A stretch of 5,617 bases of DNA from an uncultured Oscillospiraceae bacterium (GTDB lineage Bacteria; Bacillota; Clostridia; Oscillospirales; Acutalibacteraceae), in contig USBH01000117.1 in assembly GCA_900552925.1 (NCBI GenBank), forward strand, positions 1 to 5,617. The letters run 5' to 3'. The notes beneath the pieces were generated by a model. The model saw only the letters and a list, made by a program, of their open reading frames with translations. It did not search any database and was not told where the DNA came from. Both the position numbers and the translations under genes were made by a program. Positions 1 to 5,509 of the stretch are shown one piece after another. Within the stretch, counting starts at the first letter, position 1. Every line of letters starts with the position of its first letter.

Positions 1-55
1 AAGACAGCGGCCTCTCACGCCGTTAACGTGGGTTCGATTCCCGCACGGGTCACCA
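1..55 (+). tRNA. tRNA-Glu (anticodon CUC), 5' end missing
   Basis: The window opens inside the D-arm, so roughly the first 20 bases of the tRNA are absent. The rest folds cleanly. The anticodon stem is 7-11 with 19-23, and the loop CTCTCAC (12-18) places CTC at 14-16. The T-stem GTGGG (28-32) pairs with CCCGC (40-44) around TTCGATT. The 3' acceptor strand ACGGGTC is 45-51, the discriminator base is A52, and an encoded CCA follows at 53-55. It lies 6 nt before tRNA-Asn and is presumably co-transcribed with it. Confidence 0.93.
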
Positions 56-61
56 AAATAT

Positions 62-137
62 TCCTCCTTAGCTCAGTCGGTAGAGCATGCGGCTGTTAAC
101 CGCAGGGTCGTTGGTTCGAGTCCAACAGGGGGAGCCA
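62..137 (+). tRNA. tRNA-Asn (anticodon GUU)
   Basis: A complete cloverleaf is visible. The acceptor stem TCCTCCT (62-68) pairs with AGGGGGA (127-133), including one T-G pair. The D-arm is GCTC...GAGC (71-86). The anticodon stem TGCGG/CCGCA (88-92/100-104) encloses a loop with GTT at 95-97. The T-arm has the TTCGAGT loop. The discriminator is G134 and CCA is encoded at 135-137. It is the last gene of a tRNA cluster that extends off the left edge; a terminator follows immediately. Confidence 0.97.
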
Positions 138-138
138 G

Positions 139-169
139 AGCAGACAGTGTTTATGTTGTCTGCTTTTTT
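139..169 (+). terminator. Intrinsic terminator of the tRNA cluster
   Basis: AGCAGACA (139-146) pairs perfectly with TGTCTGCT (157-164) around a 10-base loop and is followed at once by a T-run (164-169). It begins one base after the tRNA-Asn CCA, so it closes the tRNA transcript. Confidence 0.9.
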
Positions 170-273
170 CTGTTTTCCGGCGGAAATGTGCGGCACGAGG
201 CGATGCTTGTGGAATATCGCAGCGTGAAAGCGATGCACGCAAGCAATGCACGCAGGATGTGCCTGTGTCGGAT

Positions 274-301
274 GCAAATCGATAAAAAAATTTCCATTTG
301 C
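274..301. repeat. Imperfect inverted repeat upstream of the fprA promoter
   Basis: GCAAAT (274-279) and ATTTGC (296-301) form inverted arms around an A/T-rich 16-base centre. The pair sits just upstream of the -35 position of the fprA promoter, where an activator or repressor could bind. The arms are short and the regulator is unknown, so this is only a candidate site. The rest of 170-304 shows no gene. Confidence 0.25.
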
Positions 302-304
302 CTA

Positions 305-333
305 TTTTCTGCGGCTTTGCTCTGTGGTATAAT
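305..333 (+). promoter_or_regulatory. Promoter for the flavodiiron gene (extended -10)
   Basis: A consensus -10, TATAAT (328-333), is preceded by TGTGG, giving the extended -10 (TRTGn) form. The -35 position 17 bases upstream holds TTTTCT (305-310), a weak match, as is common when the extended -10 is present. Transcription would start near 340, leaving a 5' leader of about 95 nt before the GTG start at 435. Confidence 0.7.
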
Positions 334-434
334 GGGGAGCGGAAAACACAGGTGTGTCCCGCGGTGCGAAAAGGATTTCCCACGCTGCGCGGTTTTGCCT
401 GCTGTTATTGCGTGAATCAGGAAAGGATGATACG

Positions 435-1586
435 GTGAAAATCACGGAAGATATCCGTTATATCGGTGTGAATGACCACGACATCGATCTGTTCGAGGGG
501 CAGTATGTCGTGAAGAACGGTATGGCGTACAATTCGTACGTCGTGCTGGATGAGAAAATTGCCGTGTTCGATACGGTGGATGCGCGGTTCGGGAATGCCT
601 GGCTTCAGAACCTCGCGGATACGGTCGGCGAGAGAAGGCCCGATTACCTGATCGTGCAGCACATGGAGCCGGATCATTCCGCGAATATCGCGCGTTTTAT
701 GGAGACGTATCCGGAAACGCAGGTCGTCGCTTCGGCGAAGGCGTTCGCGATGATGCAGCAGTTCTTCGGCACGGACTACGCGGAGCGCCGCGTCGTTGTC
801 GGAGAGGGCAGCACGCTCTCGCTTGGCCGCCATACGCTGACGTTTGTCACGGCCCCGATGGTCCACTGGCCGGAGGTCGTCGTTACGTACGACAGCACGG
901 ACAAGGTGCTCTTCTCGGCGGACGGTTTCGGCAAGTTCGGCGCGCTCGACATCGAGGAGGACTGGACGTGCGAGGCACGCCGGTACTATATCGGCATCGT
1001 CGGCAAGTACGGCGCACAGGTGCAGGCGCTGCTGAAGAAGGCGGCCGCGCTGGATATTCAGACGATCTGCCCGCTGCACGGCCCGGTTCTGCGCGAGAAC
1101 CTCGGCTACTACATCGGCAAGTACGACACGTGGTCTTCCTATGCGGCGGAGGACGAGGGCGTCCTGATCGCCTACACCTCGGTGTACGGCCACACGAAGG
1201 CGGCGGTCGAGCTGCTCGCGGAAAAGCTGCGCGAGAAGGGCTGTCCGGCCGTCGAGGTGATCGACCTCGCGCGCGACGACATGGCGGAGGCTGTGGAAAA
1301 TGCGTTCCGCTACAGCAAGCTCGTGCTGGCGACGACGACGTACAACGCGGGGATTTTCCCGTATATGCACACGTTCATCGACCACCTGCTCGCGCGCAAC
1401 TTCCAGAACCGCACGGTCGGCATGATCGAAAACGGCTCCTGGGCGGCTATGGCGGCGAAGACGATGAAGAAGATGCTCGAGGGCGCGAAGAACCTCACCT
1501 TTACGGAAACGACGGTCACGGTGAAGTCCGCGCTGAGCGACGAGAGCCGCGCGCAGATCGAGGCGCTGGCCGCAGAGCTCTGCTGA
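435..1586 (+). CDS. fprA: Flavodiiron protein (class A flavoprotein, FprA-like O2/NO reductase)
   Basis: This 383-residue cytoplasmic protein has the two-domain flavodiiron layout. The N-terminal metallo-beta-lactamase-like domain (about 1-235) carries the diiron ligand pattern H76-x-E78-x-D80-H81, then H144, D163 and H215 (in PLHG). The C-terminal flavodoxin-like domain (about 242-383) has an FMN loop TSVYGHT (248-254) and a second loop around TTTYNAG (300-306). No rubredoxin or NAD(P)H:flavin domain is attached, so electrons must come from a separate partner such as rubredoxin. The family reduces O2 to water and/or NO to N2O in anaerobes; which substrate dominates cannot be read from sequence. 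I chose the GTG at 435 because AGGAAAGGA lies at 419-427 with 7-nt spacing and the family homology starts there. The frame is open further upstream to 354, but that extension is unlike the family. The gene appears monocistronic, with its own promoter and terminator. Confidence 0.94.
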   Translation: MKITEDIRYIGVNDHDIDLFEGQYVVKNGMAYNSYVVLDEKIAVFDTVDARFGNAWLQNLADTVGERRPDYLIVQHMEPDHSANIARFMETYPETQVVASAKAFAMMQQFFGTDYAERRVVVGEGSTLSLGRHTLTFVTAPMVHWPEVVVTYDSTDKVLFSADGFGKFGALDIEEDWTCEARRYYIGIVGKYGAQVQALLKKAAALDIQTICPLHGPVLRENLGYYIGKYDTWSSYAAEDEGVLIAYTSVYGHTKAAVELLAEKLREKGCPAVEVIDLARDDMAEAVENAFRYSKLVLATTTYNAGIFPYMHTFIDHLLARNFQNRTVGMIENGSWAAMAAKTMKKMLEGAKNLTFTETTVTVKSALSDESRAQIEALAAELC

Positions 1587-1609
1587 ACAGAAGATTGAGA
1601 CGGTAAAAC

Positions 1610-1653
1610 AGCCCGGCAGTATGCGGAATTCCGCGTTCTGCCGGGCTTTGTTT
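1610..1653 (+). terminator. Intrinsic terminator after fprA
   Basis: AGCCCGGCAG (1610-1619) pairs perfectly with CTGCCGGGCT (1638-1647). Inside it, GCGGAATTCCGC (1623-1634) is itself a perfect palindrome, so nearly the whole element forms one long hairpin. It is followed by TTTGTTT. It lies 24 nt after the fprA stop codon. Confidence 0.9.
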
Positions 1654-1656
1654 CGC

Positions 1657-1685
1657 TTGCTTTTTGCTGTGCGCTGTGCTATACT
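1657..1685 (+). promoter_or_regulatory. Promoter for the esterase-rarA unit (extended -10)
   Basis: The -10 is TATACT (1680-1685), preceded by TGTGC (1675-1679), an extended -10. TTGCTT (1657-1662) sits at a 17-base spacing as a partial -35. The promoter lies directly after the fprA terminator and about 40 nt before the esterase start, so the downstream pair is transcribed independently of fprA. Confidence 0.7.
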
Positions 1686-1725
1686 GGGTTTAAACAATAG
1701 TTCGATTTTATGGGAGGTGTTGCGT

Positions 1726-2463
1726 ATGGCCGGAAAGACGGATCGTTTTTGTCTGGCGGGGCGCCGTTGCGCGTGTTTTGTGCCGGCAGACGGCGTCCGG
1801 GGGACGGCGTTCCTCTGCGGCTGGAACATGGAGCCGATGCTTCCGGCGATTGCGGAAGCGCTGCCGCATACGCTTCTTTTTTTTGCGGAGGCGGACGGCG
1901 GGCGGGACTTCACGCCGTGGCCTGCGCCGCCGGTCCGGCCGGGCGACGCGTTTTCGGGCGGCGGTGCAGATTACCTGCGCTTTCTGACGGAGACGGCGGC
2001 GCCGTATTTGCGCGCGCAGTACAGGGCGCCGGCGGACCCGGCCCGGCGCGCGGTGCTCGGCTATTCGCTCGGCGGGCTGTTCGCGCTCTGGGCGCTGTGC
2101 GAAACGGATTTCTTCGGCTGCGCGGCCTCCGCTTCCGGCTCGCTCTGGTACCCGGGCTTTGCGCCGTACCTGCAAGGCCGCCTGCCGCGGCCGGCGCAGG
2201 CGGTGTATCTGTCGCTCGGCGACCGGGAGCCGCTCGGCGGCCCGGCGCTGATGCGGACGGTCGGCACCGCGACGGAAGCGGCTGCGGCGCTTCTGCGGCA
2301 AAACGGCCGGCACGTCCTACTGGAATGGAACCGCGGCGGACATGCGAAGGGCGTGGAGAGCCGCTGGAAAAAGGCGGCGGCCTGGGCGGCGTCGGCGCTG
2401 TATGGCGAAAACGGTCCGGTCGCGCGAAAGGAGGAGCACAATGAGACAGCAGACCCTGTTTGA
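1726..2463 (+). CDS. Putative esterase, alpha/beta-hydrolase fold
   Basis: The product is 245 residues with no signal peptide or membrane segment, so it is probably cytoplasmic. The nucleophile elbow GYSLGG (112-117) gives catalytic Ser114. His206 in the RGGHAKG segment is the likely catalytic histidine. D166 or E168 in LGDREPL is a candidate for the acid. The order Ser, acid, His and the spacing fit the esterase D / enterochelin-esterase-like group (Pfam putative esterase family). The substrate cannot be inferred. The ATG at 1726 is preceded by GGGAGGTG (1712-1719), and the family-like sequence starts there. The frame is open back to 1621, but that stretch lies in the fprA terminator and this gene's promoter. 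The last 23 nt overlap rarA, and the rarA ribosome binding site lies within this coding sequence, suggesting translational coupling. The C-terminal 15 or so residues after GENG look like a non-conserved tail. Confidence 0.8.
   Translation: MAGKTDRFCLAGRRCACFVPADGVRGTAFLCGWNMEPMLPAIAEALPHTLLFFAEADGGRDFTPWPAPPVRPGDAFSGGGADYLRFLTETAAPYLRAQYRAPADPARRAVLGYSLGGLFALWALCETDFFGCAASASGSLWYPGFAPYLQGRLPRPAQAVYLSLGDREPLGGPALMRTVGTATEAAAALLRQNGRHVLLEWNRGGHAKGVESRWKKAAAWAASALYGENGPVARKEEHNETADPV
2427..2434 (+). promoter_or_regulatory. Ribosome binding site that fixes the rarA start
   Basis: AAAGGAGG sits 6 nt before the ATG at 2441 and lies inside the 3' coding end of the esterase gene. It identifies 2441 as the rarA start rather than the upstream start at 2342, which would add an arginine-rich extension unlike the family. 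Confidence 0.85.
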
Positions 2464-3772
2464 AAAGCCCCAGCAGGACGTGCCGCTCGCGACGCGGATG
2501 CGCCCGCGGACGCTCGATGAATTCGTGGGGCAGACGCATCTGCTGGGCGAGGGCAAGGTGCTGCGCCAGCTCATCGAGGAGGACCGCGTCGGCTCGATGA
2601 TTTTCTGGGGGCCGCCGGGCGTCGGCAAGACGACGCTTGCGCGGATCATTGCCGGGCGCACGCAGGCGAATTTCATCAATTTCAGCGCGGTCACGAGCGG
2701 CATCAAGGAGATCCGCGAGGTGATGAACGAAGCGGACCGCAACGCCATCCTCGGCGAGCGCACGCTGCTGTTCATCGACGAGATCCACCGCTTCAACAAA
2801 GCGCAGCAGGACGCCTTCCTGCCGTTTGTGGAGAAGGGCAGCATTGTTTTGATCGGCGCGACGACGGAAAACCCGTCGTTCGAGGTCAACGCCGCGCTGT
2901 TGTCCCGCTGCAAGGTGTTCGTCCTGCAGGCGCTCACCGAGGTGGAGCTCACCGCGCTTCTGCGCCGGACGCTGACGGACCCGCGCGGCTTCGGCGGCCA
3001 GACGGTGCGGATCACGGACGAGATGCTCGGCATGATCGCCGCGTTTGCGAACGGCGACGCCCGCACGGCGCTCGGCACGCTCGAAATGGTCGTGCTCAAC
3101 GGGCGGCGCGAGGGGGACGTAACAACCGTGACGATGGAGACGCTCGAGCAGTGCATCAACAAAAAATCGCTGCTTTACGACAAGAAGGGCGAGGAGCACT
3201 ACAACATCATTTCCGCGCTGCACAAGTCGATGCGCAACAGCGATCCGGACGCCGCCGTGTACTGGCTCGCGCGCATGCTGGAGGCCGGCGAGGACCCGCT
3301 CTACGTGGCACGCAGGCTGATCCGCTTCGCGAGCGAGGACGTCGGCATGGCCGACAGCCGCGCGCTGGAGATCGCCGTCGCGGCCTATCAGGCGAGCCAT
3401 TTCATCGGCATGCCGGAGTGCTCGGTCAACCTGACGCACGCGGTCGTCTACCTCTCGATGGCGCCGAAATCGAACGCGCTGTACACGGCGTACGAGAGCG
3501 CAAAGCGCGACGCCGAGAAGATGCTGGCCGAGCCGGTGCCGCTGATCATCCGGAACGCGCCGACGAAGCTCATGCAGGAGCTGCACTACGGCGAGGGCTA
3601 CGAATACGCCCACAACACGGCGGACAAGCTGACGGCCATGCAGTGCCTGCCGGATTCGCTGAAGGACAGAAAGTACTACAGGCCGACCGGCGAGGGCAGC
3701 GAGGCCCGCGTCCGGGAGCGCCTGCGGCAGATCGAAGCGTGGAAGGCGGCGCACCGCAAGGACGAGGCGTGA
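2441..3772 (+). CDS. rarA: Replication-associated recombination protein A (RarA/MgsA family AAA+ ATPase)
   Basis: This 443-residue protein has the usual length and layout of the RarA/MgsA/WRNIP1 family, which acts at stalled or gapped replication forks together with SSB and recombination proteins. The family entry motif PLATRMRP is at 15-22. Walker A GPPGVGKT is 57-64, Walker B LLFIDE is 109-114, followed by the family-typical IHRFNKAQQDAFLP. The sensor-1 segment GATTENPSFEVN is 139-150, the arginine-finger region LLSRC is 153-157, and sensor 2 GDAR is 205-208. The C-terminal half (about 240-443) matches the helical tetramerisation domain, with FASEDVGMAD (296-305) and SVNLTHAVVYLSMAPKSN (328-345). 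All key ATPase residues are present. The N-terminal QQTLF (3-7) before the conserved region resembles a sliding-clamp binding peptide. The gene overlaps the esterase by 23 nt and is convergent with coaX. Confidence 0.97.
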   Translation: MRQQTLFEKPQQDVPLATRMRPRTLDEFVGQTHLLGEGKVLRQLIEEDRVGSMIFWGPPGVGKTTLARIIAGRTQANFINFSAVTSGIKEIREVMNEADRNAILGERTLLFIDEIHRFNKAQQDAFLPFVEKGSIVLIGATTENPSFEVNAALLSRCKVFVLQALTEVELTALLRRTLTDPRGFGGQTVRITDEMLGMIAAFANGDARTALGTLEMVVLNGRREGDVTTVTMETLEQCINKKSLLYDKKGEEHYNIISALHKSMRNSDPDAAVYWLARMLEAGEDPLYVARRLIRFASEDVGMADSRALEIAVAAYQASHFIGMPECSVNLTHAVVYLSMAPKSNALYTAYESAKRDAEKMLAEPVPLIIRNAPTKLMQELHYGEGYEYAHNTADKLTAMQCLPDSLKDRKYYRPTGEGSEARVRERLRQIEAWKAAHRKDEA

Positions 3773-3813
3773 GATTTGGAGGGGACAATTGAGAACGCGG
3801 CTTCTGTGGACAT

Positions 3814-3844
3814 AAAAAAGGGCCGGCGTTTTTTGCGCCGGCCC
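3814..3844 (-). terminator. Intrinsic terminator of the coaX operon, shared end with rarA
   Basis: GGGCCGGCG (3820-3828) and CGCCGGCCC (3836-3844) form a perfect 9-bp stem. Read on the minus strand it is followed by TTTTTT (complement of 3814-3819), a canonical terminator 16 nt after the coaX stop. Read on the plus strand, the bases after the stem (TGTGTATTG) are only moderately T-rich, so it would be a weaker stop for rarA. Confidence 0.93.
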
Positions 3845-3860
3845 TGTGTATTGTATTGCC

Positions 3861-4634
3861 TTAATCCGTAGGCGTGTTTTTGTTGTAGAGGAGCAGGAGC
3901 CCCTTGAGCAGCAGGTCGTCGTCCAGCAGAATCTTATTGCGGCAGAGCGGCGTGATCACACCGGCGAGGCCGCCGGTCGCGATGACCGTGCACGGCTCGT
4001 CGAGCTCCGCATTGATGCGGTCGATCAGGCCGTCGAGCGCGCCGGCGTTCCCGTACAGGATGCCGCTCTTCATGCAGTCGATCGTATTGCGGCCGATCAG
4101 GTTCTTCGGCACCTCGAACGCGACCTTCTGCAGCTGCGCGGTGCGGCTGATGAGCGAGTCGCTGGAGACGACGACGCCCGGCAGGATCATGCCGCCGCGG
4201 TAGTTGCCCTCGCGGTCGATGACGGAGACCGTCGTCGCCGTGCCCATATCGATGATGATCTGCGGCAGGGGGTAGTTGTGTATGCCCGCCACGGCGTCGA
4301 CGACGAGGTCGCTGCCGAGCTGGGCGGGGTTGTCGATCTGGATGCGCAGGCCCGTCTTGATGCCGGGGCCGACGACGAGCGGCGCGACGTGCAGGTATTT
4401 CTGAACGGCGGCCTTCATCGTGCCGGTCACAGGCGGCACGACGGACGAAATGATCGCGCCGTGGATGTCGGCGGGGTCGATGCGGTTCATCTCGAACGCG
4501 GTGCGCAGGATCGCTGCGTACTCCAGAACGGTGGAGGTGTGGACCGTCGAGACGCGCTCGCGGAAGAGGACCTCCTCGCCGCGGCAGCAGCCGAGCACAA
4601 TATTCGTATTTCCAATATCAATGGCGAGAACCAT
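3861..4634 (-). CDS. coaX: Type III pantothenate kinase
   Basis: The 257-residue product belongs to the ASKHA-fold CoaX family, which phosphorylates pantothenate with ATP in the first committed step of coenzyme A synthesis and is not feedback-inhibited by CoA. The N-terminal phosphate motif DIGNTN is at 6-11, with Asp6 as the metal/phosphate-binding residue. The substrate-pocket segment is GSDLVVDAVAG (107-117), with Asp109 as the likely catalytic base. The second phosphate motif DMGTATT is 129-135, and the adenosine-side glycines are in ATGGLAG (219-225). The family's common G-A-D-R form reads G-S-D-L here; I believe such variation occurs in clostridial members but could not check it. Length matches the family. 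The start is supported by AAGGAAG (complement of 4645-4651), which overlaps the stop codon of the upstream membrane gene. It is second in the operon. Confidence 0.97.
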   Translation of the reverse strand: MVLAIDIGNTNIVLGCCRGEEVLFRERVSTVHTSTVLEYAAILRTAFEMNRIDPADIHGAIISSVVPPVTGTMKAAVQKYLHVAPLVVGPGIKTGLRIQIDNPAQLGSDLVVDAVAGIHNYPLPQIIIDMGTATTVSVIDREGNYRGGMILPGVVVSSDSLISRTAQLQKVAFEVPKNLIGRNTIDCMKSGILYGNAGALDGLIDRINAELDEPCTVIATGGLAGVITPLCRNKILLDDDLLLKGLLLLYNKNTPTD

Positions 4635-4649
4635 AATGTTTGATCTTCC

Positions 4650-5282
4650 TTATTTTCCGGAATTTTTTGCAGATTTCGGCGCTTCGGGCACAAGCCTTGC
4701 CTTGCACAGCACCGTGCCCACCGCGCCCGTGATGATCGTTGAAGAGAGCATTTCGCAAATGGCGTTGGGGCCGACAAAGGCGCAGATGAAAACCAGAATG
4801 TTCCGGCCGTTTATGAGGCCCTGCATGTACTCCGTCCGGCCGAAGAGCAGCACGAGCGCGCTCATGTAGAACGCCGTGTTCAGAAACGCCGCGAAGAAGC
4901 CCGTCACAAAGCAGGCGGCGGTGCGGTTAAAGCGGCCGACGATGCGGAAAATATAGCCGAGCAGGAAGCCGTCCAGCATGCGGGGGACAAAGCACAGCAC
5001 GATCGTGAAAAACGGGTTGATGCTGAACAGCGTCGAGCCGAGCAGACTCAGGCCGCCGATGCCGATGCACTGCAGAAAGCTGGTCAGCCCGAAAACGGAT
5101 CCTGCGATGAGACCACCTGCAGGTCCGAGCGCGATCGCGCCGATGGCGACGGGAATGACGTTGAACGTGATTGCCAGCAGCCCGATGTTGAGGTACCCGA
5201 GCGGCGTGAAGGCCATCAGCAGCAGCACCGCGACCAGCATGGCCAGCAGGGTGAGCTGCTTTACGTTGAACTTCGATTTCAT
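4650..5282 (-). CDS. ECF transporter S component, probably pantothenate-specific
   Basis: This 210-residue protein is almost entirely hydrophobic, with about six membrane segments (roughly 8-28, 32-53, 56-75, 84-110, 121-147, 162-193) and a short basic tail (KSAKNSGK). Size, helix number and the glycine/proline-rich region GAIALGPAGGLIAGSVFGLTS (48-68) fit the substrate-binding S subunits of energy-coupling factor vitamin transporters. A14-x-x-x-A18 in helix 1 matches the small-residue motif that contacts EcfT in this family. No EcfA/EcfA'/EcfT genes are present, so it probably uses a shared energising module encoded elsewhere (group II). Pantothenate as substrate is inferred from coaX starting 15 nt downstream in the same operon; riboflavin or another vitamin cannot be excluded from sequence alone. 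AAGGAGGA (complement of 5292-5299) supports the ATG at 5282. Confidence 0.88.
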   Translation of the reverse strand: MKSKFNVKQLTLLAMLVAVLLLMAFTPLGYLNIGLLAITFNVIPVAIGAIALGPAGGLIAGSVFGLTSFLQCIGIGGLSLLGSTLFSINPFFTIVLCFVPRMLDGFLLGYIFRIVGRFNRTAACFVTGFFAAFLNTAFYMSALVLLFGRTEYMQGLINGRNILVFICAFVGPNAICEMLSSTIITGAVGTVLCKARLVPEAPKSAKNSGK

Positions 5283-5293
5283 ATTCAGTTTTC

Positions 5294-5321
5294 CTCCTTG
5301 TTATTATTCTCCGAAAGGAGA
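5294..5321 (-). promoter_or_regulatory. Leader hairpin and SD region of the ECF-coaX mRNA
   Basis: On the minus-strand transcript, TCTCC and GGAGA (plus-strand 5317-5321 and 5308-5312) form a 5-bp hairpin with a four-base loop. The same CTCCTT (complement of 5315-5320) is also complementary to AAGGAG of the Shine-Dalgarno (complement of 5294-5299). The two pairings exclude each other. Whether this controls translation is inference. Confidence 0.35.
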
Positions 5322-5340
5322 TACAATACAATACGGGAAA

Positions 5341-5369
5341 ATTGTAGCACAGTTTTCGCTGAAATACAA
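5341..5369 (-). promoter_or_regulatory. Promoter for the ECF-coaX operon (extended -10)
   Basis: Read on the minus strand, TTGTAT (complement of 5364-5369) and TACAAT (complement of 5341-5346) are 17 bases apart, and TGTGC precedes the -10 (extended form). Transcription would start near 5334, giving a leader of about 50 nt that begins with TATTG repeats. The position and the well-placed downstream SD support it. Confidence 0.7.
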
Positions 5370-5370
5370 T

Positions 5371-5480
5371 TCCCGCGCGCAAAAAATCCGGTTTTTCCGC
5401 GCCGTTTTCCGGCCGCGCGCAGGGCGGCGCGGCGCGCCCCGTTTTTTGCCCGAAAACCGCGGCGCAAAGCCGAAAAAACA
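5371..5480. other. Gene-free GC-rich spacer between divergent promoters
   Basis: About 110 bases alternate between G/C blocks rich in GCGC/GGCG and short A or T runs (AAAAAA, TTTTT, TTTT, TTTTTT, AAAAAA). Frames crossing it have no family resemblance or convincing start. It contains one terminator-like hairpin on the plus strand: GGGCG (5422-5426) with CGCCC (5435-5439), then TTTTTT (5442-5447), although no plus-strand transcript is expected to reach it. No direct evidence of function. Confidence 0.5.
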
Positions 5481-5509
5481 TTGACATTTCCGCGCGGAAT
5501 CACTATAAT
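5481..5509 (+). promoter_or_regulatory. Promoter with consensus -35 and -10 for a truncated rightward gene
   Basis: TTGACA (5481-5486) and TATAAT (5504-5509) are separated by exactly 17 bases, giving perfect sigma-A hexamers and spacing. It is the only promoter here with a consensus -35 and the only one lacking the TG extension. Transcription would begin around 5516, leaving only about 55 transcribed bases before genomic sequence ends at 5572. Confidence 0.88.
5488..5499. promoter_or_regulatory. Palindrome in the promoter spacer (candidate operator)
   Basis: TTCCGCGCGGAA is a perfect 12-bp palindrome lying wholly between the -35 and -10 of the consensus promoter. That is a classic position for a repressor site. 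The protein that would bind is unknown. Confidence 0.4.

Noticed and set aside
68..383. Minus-strand frames across the tRNAs giving peptides such as CWTRTNDPAVNS and LLDSNQRPCG
   Set aside because: These are translations of the antisense of tRNA genes, a well-known source of false proteins in databases.
354..434. 27-codon N-terminal extension of fprA from a GTG at 354
   Set aside because: No SD at 354, the sequence is unlike the family, and a well-spaced SD precedes the GTG at 435.
417..1913. Long antisense frame of 498 codons opposite fprA
   Set aside because: Arg/His/Val-rich shadow produced by GC-biased codons of fprA; it crosses the fprA terminator and the next promoter, and has no domain resemblance.
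1910..3754. Antisense frame of 614 codons opposite the esterase and rarA
   Set aside because: Low-complexity, Arg/Ala/Pro-rich shadow covering two genes with clear family motifs on the other strand.
3820..3844. Inverted repeat as a possible attachment site or mobile-element end
   Set aside because: Position between convergent genes and the U-tail on the minus strand make it an ordinary terminator.
3846..4643. Plus-strand frame of 265 codons opposite coaX
   Set aside because: Asp/Arg/Val-rich shadow; the minus strand has all CoaX motifs, an SD and a terminator.
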